Shown: piece after piece, positions 50,101-62,903 of the stretch | Numbering within the stretch: the stretch's first letter is position 1 | How the letters are laid out: the number at the start of each line of letters is the position of its first letter | NCBI GenBank assembly: GCA_009767595.1 | Contig: VSDK01027711.1 | Location: 69,899 to 133,898 of the forward strand | Direction of reading: 5' to 3' | Source of the DNA: Symbiodinium kawagutii | Lineage: Eukaryota > Sar > Dinophyceae > Suessiales > Symbiodiniaceae | Length of the DNA: 64,000 nt | Program-made: the position numbers and the translations under genes | The notes under the pieces: generated by a model | What the model saw: only the letters and a program-made list of their open reading frames with translations | Database searches by the model: none | Told to the model about the DNA's origin: nothing

Positions 50101-53100
50101 AAGTCCAAACCACTCCTATTCAGCAAAAGATGCCCAACCAGAAAATCGGGAATGAAGCAATCCATGTCCTCCTCCGTGTACTTTGGAAGATTGTAGTCAT
50201 AGTCATGGCCATACCACCCTTCATCTCTCTGGCTCCAAGACGAGTCACTCCACCATGAGTCTCTCCTATGAGGTTCCCGCTGGGGTTCTTCTTCCTCCTC
50301 CTCTCCTTCATAGAGCCGGCCATCTTCCCCAAATGGCAGGCTGGAGCCATGAGGGTAATCTCCCCAGCCTTCGTCACCTCGATGAGAGCTCCTTGAAGAC
50401 GATGTGCCATGCCTCGCCAGAGCTTTCCCTTGTCCATACGAAGCATTTGTCACACCGTACTCCTTTTGAACCCGCTTCATGGCTTTGGTGGCTTCCCATA
50501 GAGATTCTGAGTGTCTATTGGTCCATGCTGTCATAGTTTCGTATTTCTTCCGTTTCATGCCAAAGAAGAACTTGTTCACATAGCGGGAGGCGTTGATCAG
50601 GGAAGGTCTTTCTAAGTGTTCCTCCAGATACTCTAGTAAGGTGGTCACCCCTCCAGCATGATCCACCCACCGAGCATCTTTCGCCAGGGGTCGCCGCACA
50701 ATTGTTTTCGCCACTCCCTCGAGTTCCCTAACTAACCTCGGAGCAGCTAAGTACCTCTTGTGCTTCTCGAAGCTCATCATGTACGTGTACGCTTCCTCTT
50801 TGTACTGCAGAAAGGTTTCCGCAGCCCCATCATATCGTGGTACCCCGTCTTTGTTACGGAGTATGGTCCCTCTGTCATCATTCCCCAACATGATCACACG
50901 TCAGGGTCGAATCACAGCAACTCAAACCTAGGGTGAACCAGGCTCGTACGCTACCATGAAAGTGTTCACACCGCAGAACACCCTGTCACTAAGCTGCCGC
51001 ACATTTGTTACAGTCAGCTGGAGGGGTCTTGAGCCACCAGCGAGTAGATCATTCGCTCTTCGGTGTGGAAAGCATACAAGGATTTGTCACTTGCACCAGG
51101 AACCCCAAGTAGGGATGGTTACCTATCACGTAGGTAGCTGGAAGGGTACGGTTGGGCTATCCCGAAAGCTAGATGCGATCCCCAAATTTTACCGAAACTT
51201 CGACAACTTGACGGGCTGTGAGGACCCCGGTAAGGTCTCATTGATGACCAGCTCCCAGTGTTTGGCACTTCAACACCTGGGCTGAGCAATTCATGGAGGC
51301 AGCTGGTGTCTGATATCAAGATGTACCCTGGCATCACCCCTGTCAAACGCCTAGGTGAACACCAAGTTCTTACCCATGGAGCCCAGCCATCCTTGACATA
51401 TTTTTCAGCTGCTGCCCCGAAAACGGCTTGAGACTGTAGGATTATCTGCAAAAAAACAGGTCAGATGATCCATTGCCGTCGCTTTGATTCCCCTGGTAGT
51501 CATGATTCCCGCAGGAAAAACCTCGATCTTGGAAACCACCTCAAGTCAAGTATGGTCAGTTCTTGTTTTTTGGCAAAATTCCGAGGCAGTTTCCTGAGTT
51601 GATTGGTTGTACCAGAGAGTCATCGTCATCAGCCGGAAAAGATATGATCGAAACTTGGGCAACAAGTTGATCCATTTCTTCAACCAGGTGATTGTCAGAC
51701 ATCAGCCACTCAGATTTTTGTGCGGGACGCAGTATCTTCAGACCTCCCAAGGTGTAAGAGAGTAATGGGAGATCCGTATTAGCAAGACACCGACATTTGA
51801 TACTAGATCCCTAGCTATGGTGAAAGTAGGGTGTCTATGGGTCTATCAGAAGCAGTGTCACACTTCTGTTTGTTGCAGTGGGTCCTGATGAACCAACTGT
51901 TGTTGAACGGTATAACCGGCCAGCGAACGATATTACCATGTGGCAGTGGGTCAAAACCCCGTACCCCTGGTTCCCCTATCATTAACCATTGGTTTCCTTA
52001 TCATTGTTGGTTATTAACCACCATTATTGGTTGGTTAAGTGCTTGACCCATAGCCATGTGCCAAACGAATCGCAAGCCCAGTTGGTTTTCCAATCGGTGA
52101 CTCCCAATGATCTGACCACTGCATCGCTTCAGATTCCAATCTACACCTTATCGCATCACGCCACCATTGCAGAGAAGCTTGGCATTGGAAGAGTGGAGAT
52201 ATGGCGAGTTGGGTCAATATTAATCGACCAATAATGGTGGATAATAACCAACAATAATAAAGAAAACAATGGTTAACAGGGGGGAACCAGGGGTACAGGG
52301 TTTTGACCCACAGCCATATGGCAGATGGGCGATTCGAAGCTGCGTGACCATCAACGTGGTGGTTCATGCAATGCGTATTGGGGGGTTCGCCCCTCTGAAC
52401 GGTGCATATCCATATAGAAGCACAGGCAGACTACTGTATATTTTGTGTATGGGTATTGTGTAAGCATAAGCATGCTAGATGGTATATAAGCAAACGATTA
52501 AGGATAGGACACATATTTTGCATGGTCATGTCCGCGCTGTAAACCTATGGCAAGAGATTCGTCCTAGCAGCGCAAGTCTGTGAGATGGTGAACTACGGAG
52601 GTAACGGGGTGCAGGAAAGCCAAGTCCCGCCCCGAAGCGCGAGCGTGTCTCCCAAATCCATGGTGACTCGCAATAATGATGGAATGACTGCAAAGTGCAA
52701 GGCCAAGCGATAAAGCCAATGATGTATCGTTGGCTATTTGTGGTTCTGAATAGTTCTGAAGCATTATGATTTTTTTTAAGAAACACCAATAGCCAAATTC
52801 TGGTGTACTTTCTTGTTGGCTACTGGTGGTTATGATCAATGATTCTGGTGGAGTGCCTACAGTCAATCCTTTCACATGCAAATCAATGGTCATGGTTTAT
52901 TTGTACTTCTGATCTTATGATTGAGGGCAGGTTCACCATTCTACAAGGTGGCCCCCCAGTTATAGCTTGGTTTATAAGGCCATTTAAGTATAGTTATATC
53001 TACCACAACTGGTAGTTAGTAACGAGTTATAACCCAACTTATAGCTGGTTAGGGGCCCACCATTCTATGTTATGATCAATGCATTGGTTGTTACTTTGAC

Positions 53101-56100
53101 GTGCAGTTGGGGCTTCCCTGGAATACAGCCATAGTAAAGAACCCCTTGGCTGCGGGTTTTGAGAAGCCATAGCACCATAGCTTCATATCATAATTCGCGC
53201 CATGGACATAGCACATCCAACCATTGATAATCCAGTCTGCCCATTTTGATTTGTCCATATAAATGCATATAAATCCATATTCATATAAATCCATACAAGT
53301 CCATTTAAATCCATATAAATCCATATAGATCCATAAACAATGAATATGAAGCCACATAAATCCATAAAAAAAATCCATCCGAATTCTCCTATTGTCATTG
53401 CTTAAACCATTGGAACCTCTCTCGTTGTGGGACCGACCAATCCTGCTACACCCCGGCGTCGGCCCAACGATGAGGTACACTGAAGGCTACCAAGCAGCTT
53501 TGCAACTGGAGCGCGGTCAAGGCCGGGAACCATGGGAACCGGGTGCGACCAGTTGCTGTTGAGTCGTTGGTTTAACCATGATGAACAGTAGTGGTCAGTA
53601 GTGGTCAATCGTAGTGGTGAATAGTAGTTTAAACTGCTATTCTGGTTAAGCAATAGTGGTTAAACTATTTTGATGAAGTTTACTATTTTTGTTTAAGTGA
53701 CTATTTTTAGTTTAACTACTAGTGGTCAATAGGAGTATGAACAGTAGTGGTCAGTAGTGGTCAATAGTAGTGGTTAGTTCCCTGCAACGCCCTGGTTCGC
53801 CCACACCAGCGGCACTGCAATGGAGGATGATGTGCAAAGTCAAGATGGCTTAGAGAAGTTGCAAAACCACGGGCAATACGCAGTGACTTGTGGTTTAGGA
53901 CTTTAGGCCTTAGGGTTTTAGGGTTTATCCTTTTAGGGTTTTAGGTTTTAGGGTTTAGGGTTTTAGGGTTTGTTGTTTCGGTTTATTAGCTTAGAAGCTC
54001 AAAAACAATGGCCTTGTGCAGGAATTTTAACGTAGGGAAATGCTCCAAGTCAAGCGCGGGCAAACCTAGGGGTTGCAGCGTACTAGTTTAATCAATATGA
54101 ACTGCTATTCTGGTTAAGCAATAGTCAACAGAAATGGTCAATAGTGGTTTCATGACTATTGTGGTTTAACCGTGTGGTTAAGCAATAGCGGTCAATAGTG
54201 GGTAATGGTCAATAGCGGTTGATAGTCAGTGAATAGCAGTTAACCAATAGTCAACAGCAATGGTTGTTAACCACTATTCACCACTGTTAATCACATAAGC
54301 CACTATTAGTTGTATTGACTGGTTTAGTTTTATTGACCATTCTTAACTACTCAACAGCAATGGTTATTAACTACTATTAACTGACACCAACTGGTGGTCA
54401 GTGTTTAGTTCGTTGACTACTATTAACAACTATCGACCACGGTTATCACCAATGTTATCACCAATGTATTCACCCTTAATTTTGATCAAAACATCAGATG
54501 TGTCGAAATATCAAATCTGACTAAAATCAACACAAGCAATCGATATCTACATATTTAAACTCGAACCTATGATTCCTATGACCATCTTCACTGACCCCCA
54601 TCCCTGTTCAAACTCATGATTCACTGCTTGAGTATCTTCACATACACTGTGAATGGTTGATTTATATTGATTATCTTCACTATCTTTACCATCACTATAG
54701 TGGTCAATCACTATTGCTGCACAATACTATTTATATTGATAGTGATATCAACTGTACTATTCATACATTGATTGAGTATCTTCACCATATCCTATTGTGG
54801 TAGTTCACCATCACAGTTCTTCACTGCTCGGAGGCAACTGTTTCTGGCGCTCCATCGCCTCCACCTTCAGCGGTTCTGGTTGCACCACGCGGGGACAGCG
54901 GAGCCTGGCCGACGCCTTGGTGCTCTGCGACGGGGGCTGCGATGTGCTGCTCACCGGCGCGGAGACGGGCCTAGCGACGCCGGTGGAGGCCGGGGTGGTC
55001 AGGTGGTGCCTGGAGGGTGGTGCCAGGGTGCCATGGCGCATGGCATGGGAAGCAACTGGGAAGGGGATCTTAGATGTCACTATGATCCGATGATTCATGT
55101 CACTAGTCGATGGTAAATGATGTTGTTGGTAAATGGGTCGAACATGATATCACTAACTTCATGTGGTAAATATGTTGATGGGAGTCGGATGGGATGGGAA
55201 GCAGCCATCCAAAAAAAAAGGAGTAGTCGTTGCAATCCCGTCGTTGCTTCGCCCTTTGAGCTGGTAGGAACCTTAGTAAATCCAGTGACCACTAGCTAGT
55301 ACCTGTTGATACATAGTTGAGGTGAATCCATTAATTCACCTAAGTAGCTTGTACCTATTAACCAGTAGTTGGAGTTTATCTATTTACCATTAGCCCTTCA
55401 TTATGATAGGGCTACTAAACTGGTGAAGAATGATTAAGCTAAACCTCCATGCATCGCAGTCATACTTTTGAACTGGTGAGAAATTTTGGATCACGAAAGT
55501 ACCCTTGAATACCAACGATTACCATTGCTATCTTGATACCAACCCTTTTCGACCATTCATTCTCACCCCTTGCTTCCACATGATTGCCATCTATATCTCA
55601 ACCATCGCCACGCTTGAACCATTCCCATGTCAAGACCTATTGCCATGTGTCCTTCCAGCCTCGTGAGAAGTTTCGCAAGGTGGTCCTTCACATGCTCCGA
55701 TATATTGCAACTCCGTCTCCCTCTCTCTCTCTCTCTCCCCCTCAATCTATCCATGTATGCACATCTCTTTCTCTCTTTCTCTCTCTCTCTCTATGTATAT
55801 ACACAGACATGTAAAATGTACGTACATGTAGAAATTAACTCACCAACTCCATCTAAGTTTCCGGGTTCGTCTCGCGAGGACATGGCTCATTTGAAAGCTG
55901 TTCTCCCGTCTCTTGGCGCAGTCATAGCTGGAAGTAGGGTCATAGTGAAGATAGGTCAGCTGGTTGCATTTTGCTACAAAAAGGGTTGCTAAATAGGGAT
56001 CAATCATGGTGAGTAATAGTATGGATATGTGATATTTTACACTGATGCTTTGGTGAGATGCTTAGTATTTCATCTATCGTGGTGAGTATTTGATTTGACC

Positions 56101-59100
56101 AATGGTTTGATGGGATTTTGATCATTGAGTAAGGATTAATCAATCGATTGTCGCGGTGAGTATTAATGATCATTCTTCAAGTTTGATTTTTCAATGATCA
56201 ATAAACCATTATTTAATAAACTTTACTTGATTTTTTTCTTAAAGTTGAATGTTTGATGGGCAGATCAACTGATGAGGATACCAACAATTGATGGATTTCG
56301 GTACCAGGGAATGGGTTCACCGCCTGCGGTGCAGGGTACAGCCAGGCACGTGATGGATTTACACATCGTTTCGTATAGGAAGTTCGACCGCTGGAATGGA
56401 AGCACCATGATCATGCAAGGGCGTTAAGTAATGTAGTTATCATTAGTAGTATATAATTACCATGATAGTAATTGCTATCGTTATGCCGTTCTACTATTCT
56501 TTTGCTATTTTTGGCAGACCACGATTAGTACACCAATAGACGTCCAGTACAACCGGAAGATGCCTAGAATGGAAGTGTAGGAAGAATAGTATGCCGATTA
56601 GTAGTCTTAGTGAATTTACATCGCTATTAGTGTACCAGCAGCGCAATGAGTACCAGTTTTACCATTTTGAATTACTGTATTTCATTGTAACAACAATAGA
56701 TGCCCTTGTAGATGCTTATATCATTATTCCTTGCCATTTGTACTATAAATACCAATTTCAACATACCATTCTTGTACCATTCTTTTTTGCAATTCCTCGC
56801 CATAAAAATCTATTTACCATAGCATGTTCCGTAGACAATCATGGTGAACCAATTTTTATGTAACAGATAATCCAGCTTTCCTATTCTCTACCATCTATGC
56901 ACACCATTTCAACCACGTTCCAACTCCCTGTCAGTTTGGACATCCCTGAGAAGTACATCATGGCGTTGGGGGCCAACGTGGATTGTGGGCACGGGGTGGT
57001 GCAAGCCGAGCTCGATCGACGTCCCTTGCAGGGTTGCCATGGAGATGGGGCTGCTTGGGTGAATCAATCAAGGCGAATAAGGCTTTGTTGATGGTCAATT
57101 GATGGTTTTCATAGTGTTCAATTCATGGTAGATTGATGGTTCCTGGTTGCTGATGGGTTGTAGTTCACGTTCAAACTGATGATTCATGACGGCTCTCAAT
57201 GGTATATGGTTCATCATTGTCAAGAAGGCTTGATAACGACGAATATATCATCCCTTGAGTTGCCCGTGGCTGATGTTTGCCCCGGCCTAGCGGTGACAAT
57301 GGATCGATCTTTGAGGCTGACAGCTTTGACGCTTGCGGGTGATCTTTTTGGAAAAGAAAATTCTTAAGTTGATTCCCAACTGGTGGTTTCTCAAAATGGG
57401 GGACCCAAAAAACTAGTTGGTCTAATACTACAAATGGTTGATATTAGGTGATTTGGGCGTACCCCTATTTGGAGAAACCACCAACTGAATGGTGATTCAA
57501 TATCTCAGCATTCTTTTTCCAATTAGCGATTTTTTGGATCTCTTCCCGACTCAAATCATGTGTTTCTAAGTTCCATGATTTGTTTTTAGAGACTTTGTAG
57601 GACTCAGTTTAAGAAATACTTATTTGGAGACCATACTGTTCCACGATTTGTTTACCTGGTGATTTTCCAACCCAGTTGGAAATGGCATTTCCATGAATGT
57701 TATCGAGTTGGCGAATCCATTTCTGGCTCATGGAATTCGAAAGAAATACAACTCAACAAATCTTTCCGGCTTTATTATTAAGTTGGTACATGCCATTTCC
57801 GGCGGCGATCATGGAGATTATTGAGGATATAACCCAAAGGACGGATATTTCATCATCCTCATTTCTGAACTCCGGTATACCCTTGTCATGTAGATACTTG
57901 CCGTTGTGAACTATTGGAAGATCAGCCAGTATATGATGGTGCAGAATGGTTATTGTATAGACTTCTTTGTTGCCGTCATAGGATGATAATGGATGATATA
58001 TGTATATACATATAGGTAACATGCATATCTGATATGTGGGAGTTATATGTAGACCTGATTTCAACAAGGCTATTCACATCTCAACAGCTTGACGATTCTT
58101 TTCTAATGCTTGAGATGGGGATATGGTCGTCCCAACACGTGAAAGAGGTGGGCGAAATTCCATCAGCATGGAGCCTCATGTGCAATGCCAAGTATCCTTA
58201 CGATGGCTGCACTTGACCTCTTAATGATAAATTTGATAACAAGTCATTGAAACCAATTTACAGAAAGACCTCAACTCAAATCATTGACGCAGATTAACTG
58301 CACTTGACAATAAAGAACAGCAGTTTCTTGATGACTTGATGGATTGTTGCCAAGCCTTTGTTTATCCAGCTGGTGGTTTTAAGCATTTGGTATTTTCATC
58401 CAATATTTGAGATGCTTGGTTCATTGACTTGCGCATCTTTTTCATAGGGGTGGTTCCATCCGGCAGTGTCCCACTGTCTGTCACAGGCCCAGGTCGTTCT
58501 GCCGGAAGATTACCAACAGCTATGTGGAAACAATTCGCTGGGGCTATTGGCTGTGAGATTTCCAGTGCTGATAGGATCATACCACAGTACATCAGAGGAT
58601 TACCCACTTAATTGCATCCACACTTGGGAGCTCGTAGGATATATCACTATAATTGTTGCCAATTATTCTTGATTCATACTACTATTGCGAAGAATTGTTG
58701 CCAATAATTACTTTGTTAGTATGATTTAGTTACTACAAGATTTACAATTACTCGTGATATTACCAATCTGCGTCACCAGATTGACCATGACTGTGCCCTT
58801 CAGCAAACTACTTCAGCTCATCACCGTAGATCCAGGTTTCAGCCCTGAACTGCAGCATGGGCATGGGCGAAACATCGAAGCGGATGTGCTGATCAATGTA
58901 TTTGCAAGACCTATAGTCCTAGTTACCCATCATGGTTGGTAATGGTTTGTAATAGCGGTTGATAATGGTCGTTCATTGTGGTAAAATAGTGGGGTTGATG
59001 GTGGTTGATGGTGGTTGATGGTGGTTGCCGCTTGATCATGGTTTGTCATCGCCCATGGTGGTTGGAGATTTGGTAGCGCAATACATGGACCAGGAGGGCC

Positions 59101-62100
59101 TCCATGGTTCACGGTGATAGCCACTGATGTGAAGCTTTTCCCAGGTTTAGAGGCGCTGTACGACTCAGGAAGCATGTGGCTTGGCTGGGCGCAAGTAGTG
59201 GATGCTTAGTGTGGTTGAATAGTTGATGAATAGTTGATGGATGGTTGATGGATGGTTGATGGATGGTTGATGGATGGTTGATGGATGGTTGATGGATGAC
59301 TGGTTGATCCTGGCTAATGGTGATGGTGTTGACGACTGGTTGATGGATGCCCGAGAAGGGCGATGATGAGAATGCTTGATATTGTTGGTTAGCCACAGTT
59401 GGTTTGTGATGACAGCATTGGCGATCAACAACCACCACCATTGGCTGGGTGTCAACATGGGATTATCAGGTGCCAAGTGGTTGTTTTCTTGGGGTTGGTG
59501 ATGATCCATGAGCTGGGAACGCAGGGAACGGGGTCTGAATGTTGGTTCTGCAAAGGGGTCTGAAGGACATTGGAATGTCTATAAGGTGGGCCCTAGCCAG
59601 CATGTAAGTTAGGTAAAAAAACCCTTGAACTGGTATCGTACTTAACCCCAGCTAATTTAGTTGTAAACCAGCCCATAAATGATTGGAGGCCACTTTGTAG
59701 AAGTTTGTTGGCATAAGAGCCAGTGATAACAGTGGTAATTCATTTGTTGAGAGTGTTTCTTTCTTTTTTATTCTGACAATTCATCAATCGCTTGGCAAAC
59801 CTTGCTACGAAAATCTGCGTGCAAGAATAGATATGGTACTGAGATGTGTAGCTTGGCAGAGAATTTGGATACAGTAATTGGGCTATGAGAATGGTTCGAA
59901 CTGGGTCATATGGTGATTTCTCAAGTCATAGGAGTACCCCAAAAATGGTAGCTTAATGACAATAAATGATTCTTAATAGATGATTTTGGGGGTCCCAAAT
60001 TTTGATAAACCACCATGTTGCTTTGTGTCAATGCCCTGTACCCCTGTCCGTTCCTATCCCATAAACGACCCCAAGTACTTCAAGTGTTGGGACGTTGACC
60101 TACCCATTTGCTGGTTGGTCAGGACCCAGCTCGCCATATTACAAGGTGGGCCTCAAAGTGACCTAACTCAGGTTGTACCTAGGCCAGATATAGTAGATGT
60201 AACTATACTTCAATGGCTTATTCTCCAACTTATGAGTAGGGGTGCCACCTTCTGTAAGCATGGTCGACAACCGCGGAAAAATGGGGAATGCCGCTCCGAT
60301 GCCGAGGATTTTTCGCCAGCCCATTGAGCTGGAACACACAGCAGGCGCTTACTTTGCTGAATTGGTCTTGATCCTTGGTGGGCTCGTCCGCCATGACCAT
60401 GATCAGCTAGTAGTAACCATGACTCCTGGGTCAGAACTAAATCAGTAACCAGTAGGAACCACTATTGAGCAGGGGTACTACCCAGCATTAGCCCGCTTAT
60501 CGACTGCAATAGAAATATGAATGGGTGCTCTGATGGAAATCTAACAAAGCCATTGACGATCCACCATTTCTAGATGGTTTACCTGAATGGCCATTTTCTA
60601 TTTGCTAGCTTCGGTTACCACCGGGAAATCATGACTATAATCATCAATCTTCATCAATCCTCAATCACCCTCAATCATCAGCATCACTCACCCATGGCTA
60701 GTAATTGCCCAGAATGGGTTATACCAAGTCATAAACAGTTTACGAACCACCGTCACGTTCACCACCTATTACCCTCTGGTCAACTAACCTAGCAATGGAA
60801 AATCACCTTTTGCAGACCCAGGGTTTCCCTGTAGAACATGGTGATTCTCCATTGCCAAGTTACCTGGGATGACCCACCAGCCACCCGTCGCATCATCAAC
60901 TCCATCCTTCTCCGAGGAGATGTTCGCCCGTGCGTTCCATCGTGCAGAGCCTTGTGCTGGCTGCCATGCAAGGCCATCGAGGCGGAGCCGGCCATGGCAG
61001 TCCATGGCTTCTGGGGGTGGGTGGTTAAGCATGGAGAATGACGACTCGTCATGGTCAGTGATGGTTGAGATTGGTGGTTTACAATGATATGTTTATGGTG
61101 TATCATGGCTTTTGGGGCAATAAACCATGATGGATGACCACCAATACAAGCTATAAAGGCCGGTAAATCTTCATTTCAACCATCATGAACAACAATGGCC
61201 TGTAGGTTTCAATAATGAGGTATACGTTGGAAATGGCTTATAGTGGTCGACTAAGAGTGGTCAGAAATGATTCAGAACGCGTATACGCTAGTTCATGATG
61301 GTTGGTATGTAATGGTTGCTGTAATCAAGCTTAGATATCGCTGATGATGATGGTGAAATGGTGGCCGATGATGGTTCAAAAGCATCAATGCTGGCCCTGA
61401 TAGCTGATGAGTTGGAACCATCATGTGTGAAACCGGGTAGAGATTGGTGGCATATGCCACAAGGATGCTTGGAGGTGAGAGAAGGTGATCGCTTGGCTGC
61501 GAATAGAAGTAGTGCAGGATCCACAGGTAGCAGATATCCACCATTTACCATCCACCAGAACTTTTTTTTTCTGAATGTCTGGATACTCTAAACTCATCTT
61601 ACAAGCTGAGAAATCAGCTTGTTGATGGGTAACACGTCCATTGGAAGGTAGTGCTGTTGGTCAAGTGAAGCGTTGGTCGAGAAAAGTCTGACAGTTGAAA
61701 CTTCAACCATTTTGACTCATTTTATGAGCCATTACATGGCCAGCAAGTGATATTTTATAGCTACTGATAGTTTGCTATCATTATGATATTTGACACCAAC
61801 CCTTCTTTAATAGTTGATTATCAGTTCTTAAACCCGACAGTTCTCCGGTCGCGGGCCGCTGTTGGTACAGAGGATTTTGCCGGTTGAGGTAAGCTCAGAC
61901 TTCACTGGTTTGTGGCTGGAAGCAACCTGTATGTATATGTTTATATATAATACTACATGCATAGTCGAAGGTTAGTATATTGCATATATATATATATACA
62001 TATATCTTTATGCATACATGCATACAGACAAACAGACAGACAGACATACACAGACAGACAAACAGACAGACAGACAAACAGACAGACAGACTGACAAACA

Positions 62101-62201
62101 GACAGACAAACAGACAGACAAACAGACAGACATACAAACAGACAGACAAACAGACAGACAAACAGACAGACAAACAGACAGACAAACAGACAGACAGACA
62201 A

Positions 62202-62248
<47 letters not shown>

Positions 62249-62859
62249 AACAGACAGACAAACAGACAGACAAACAGACAGACAAACAGACAGACAGACA
62301 TACATACCTACCTACCTACATACATTACATGACATGACACGACATTACATTACATTACATTAAATTACCTTAGATTACCTTACATTACCCTACCTTACCT
62401 TACCTTACATTACATTACATTTCATTTTATTTCATTTCATGTCAGTACGTACATGCATACATACATACATACATACGTACATACATACATACATCCATGC
62501 ATACATACATACATACATACGTACATACATACATACATCCATGCATACATACATACATACATACATACATACATACATACATACATACATACATACATAC
62601 ATACATACATACATACATACATAACACACACATACACACATACATACGTAAATTATCTCTACACATGTTCATTGTCCACTTATACGCATATCTATCTATC
62701 TGTCTATCTATCTATCTACCTATCTATCTATCTATCTATCTATCGATCTATCGATCTATCGATCTATCGATCTATCGATCTATCGATCTATCGATCTATC
62801 GATCTATCGATCTATCAATCTATCGATCTATCGATCTATCGATCTATCTATCTATCTAC

Positions 62860-62903
<44 letters not shown>

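Larger units (their letters stand above)
43621..51095 (-). mobile_element. Complete Ty1/copia LTR retrotransposon, 7475 bp, four ORFs
   Basis: Two identical 139-bp LTRs (TG...CA) bound the element, and a 5-bp target duplication CCAGG lies at 43616-43620 and 51096-51100. Read on the minus strand the order is LTR, primer site, ORF1 (Gag with zinc knuckle and protease), ORF2 (small coiled-coil protein), ORF3 (methyltransferase-like), POL (integrase, RT, RNase H), purine tract, LTR. Integrase before RT defines the copia superfamily. All four ORFs are long and open, and the LTRs show no difference, so insertion is recent. It lies in reverse orientation in an intron of the DUF1152-like gene. The main doubts are whether the ORF3-POL junction is a programmed -1 shift or a disabling 1-bp deletion, and how ORF2 is expressed. 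Confidence 0.97.

Noticed and set aside
49430-50155. Antisense ORFs within the Gag region (up to 217 codons)
   Set aside because: Shadows of the minus-strand Gag-protease frame with no domain of their own.
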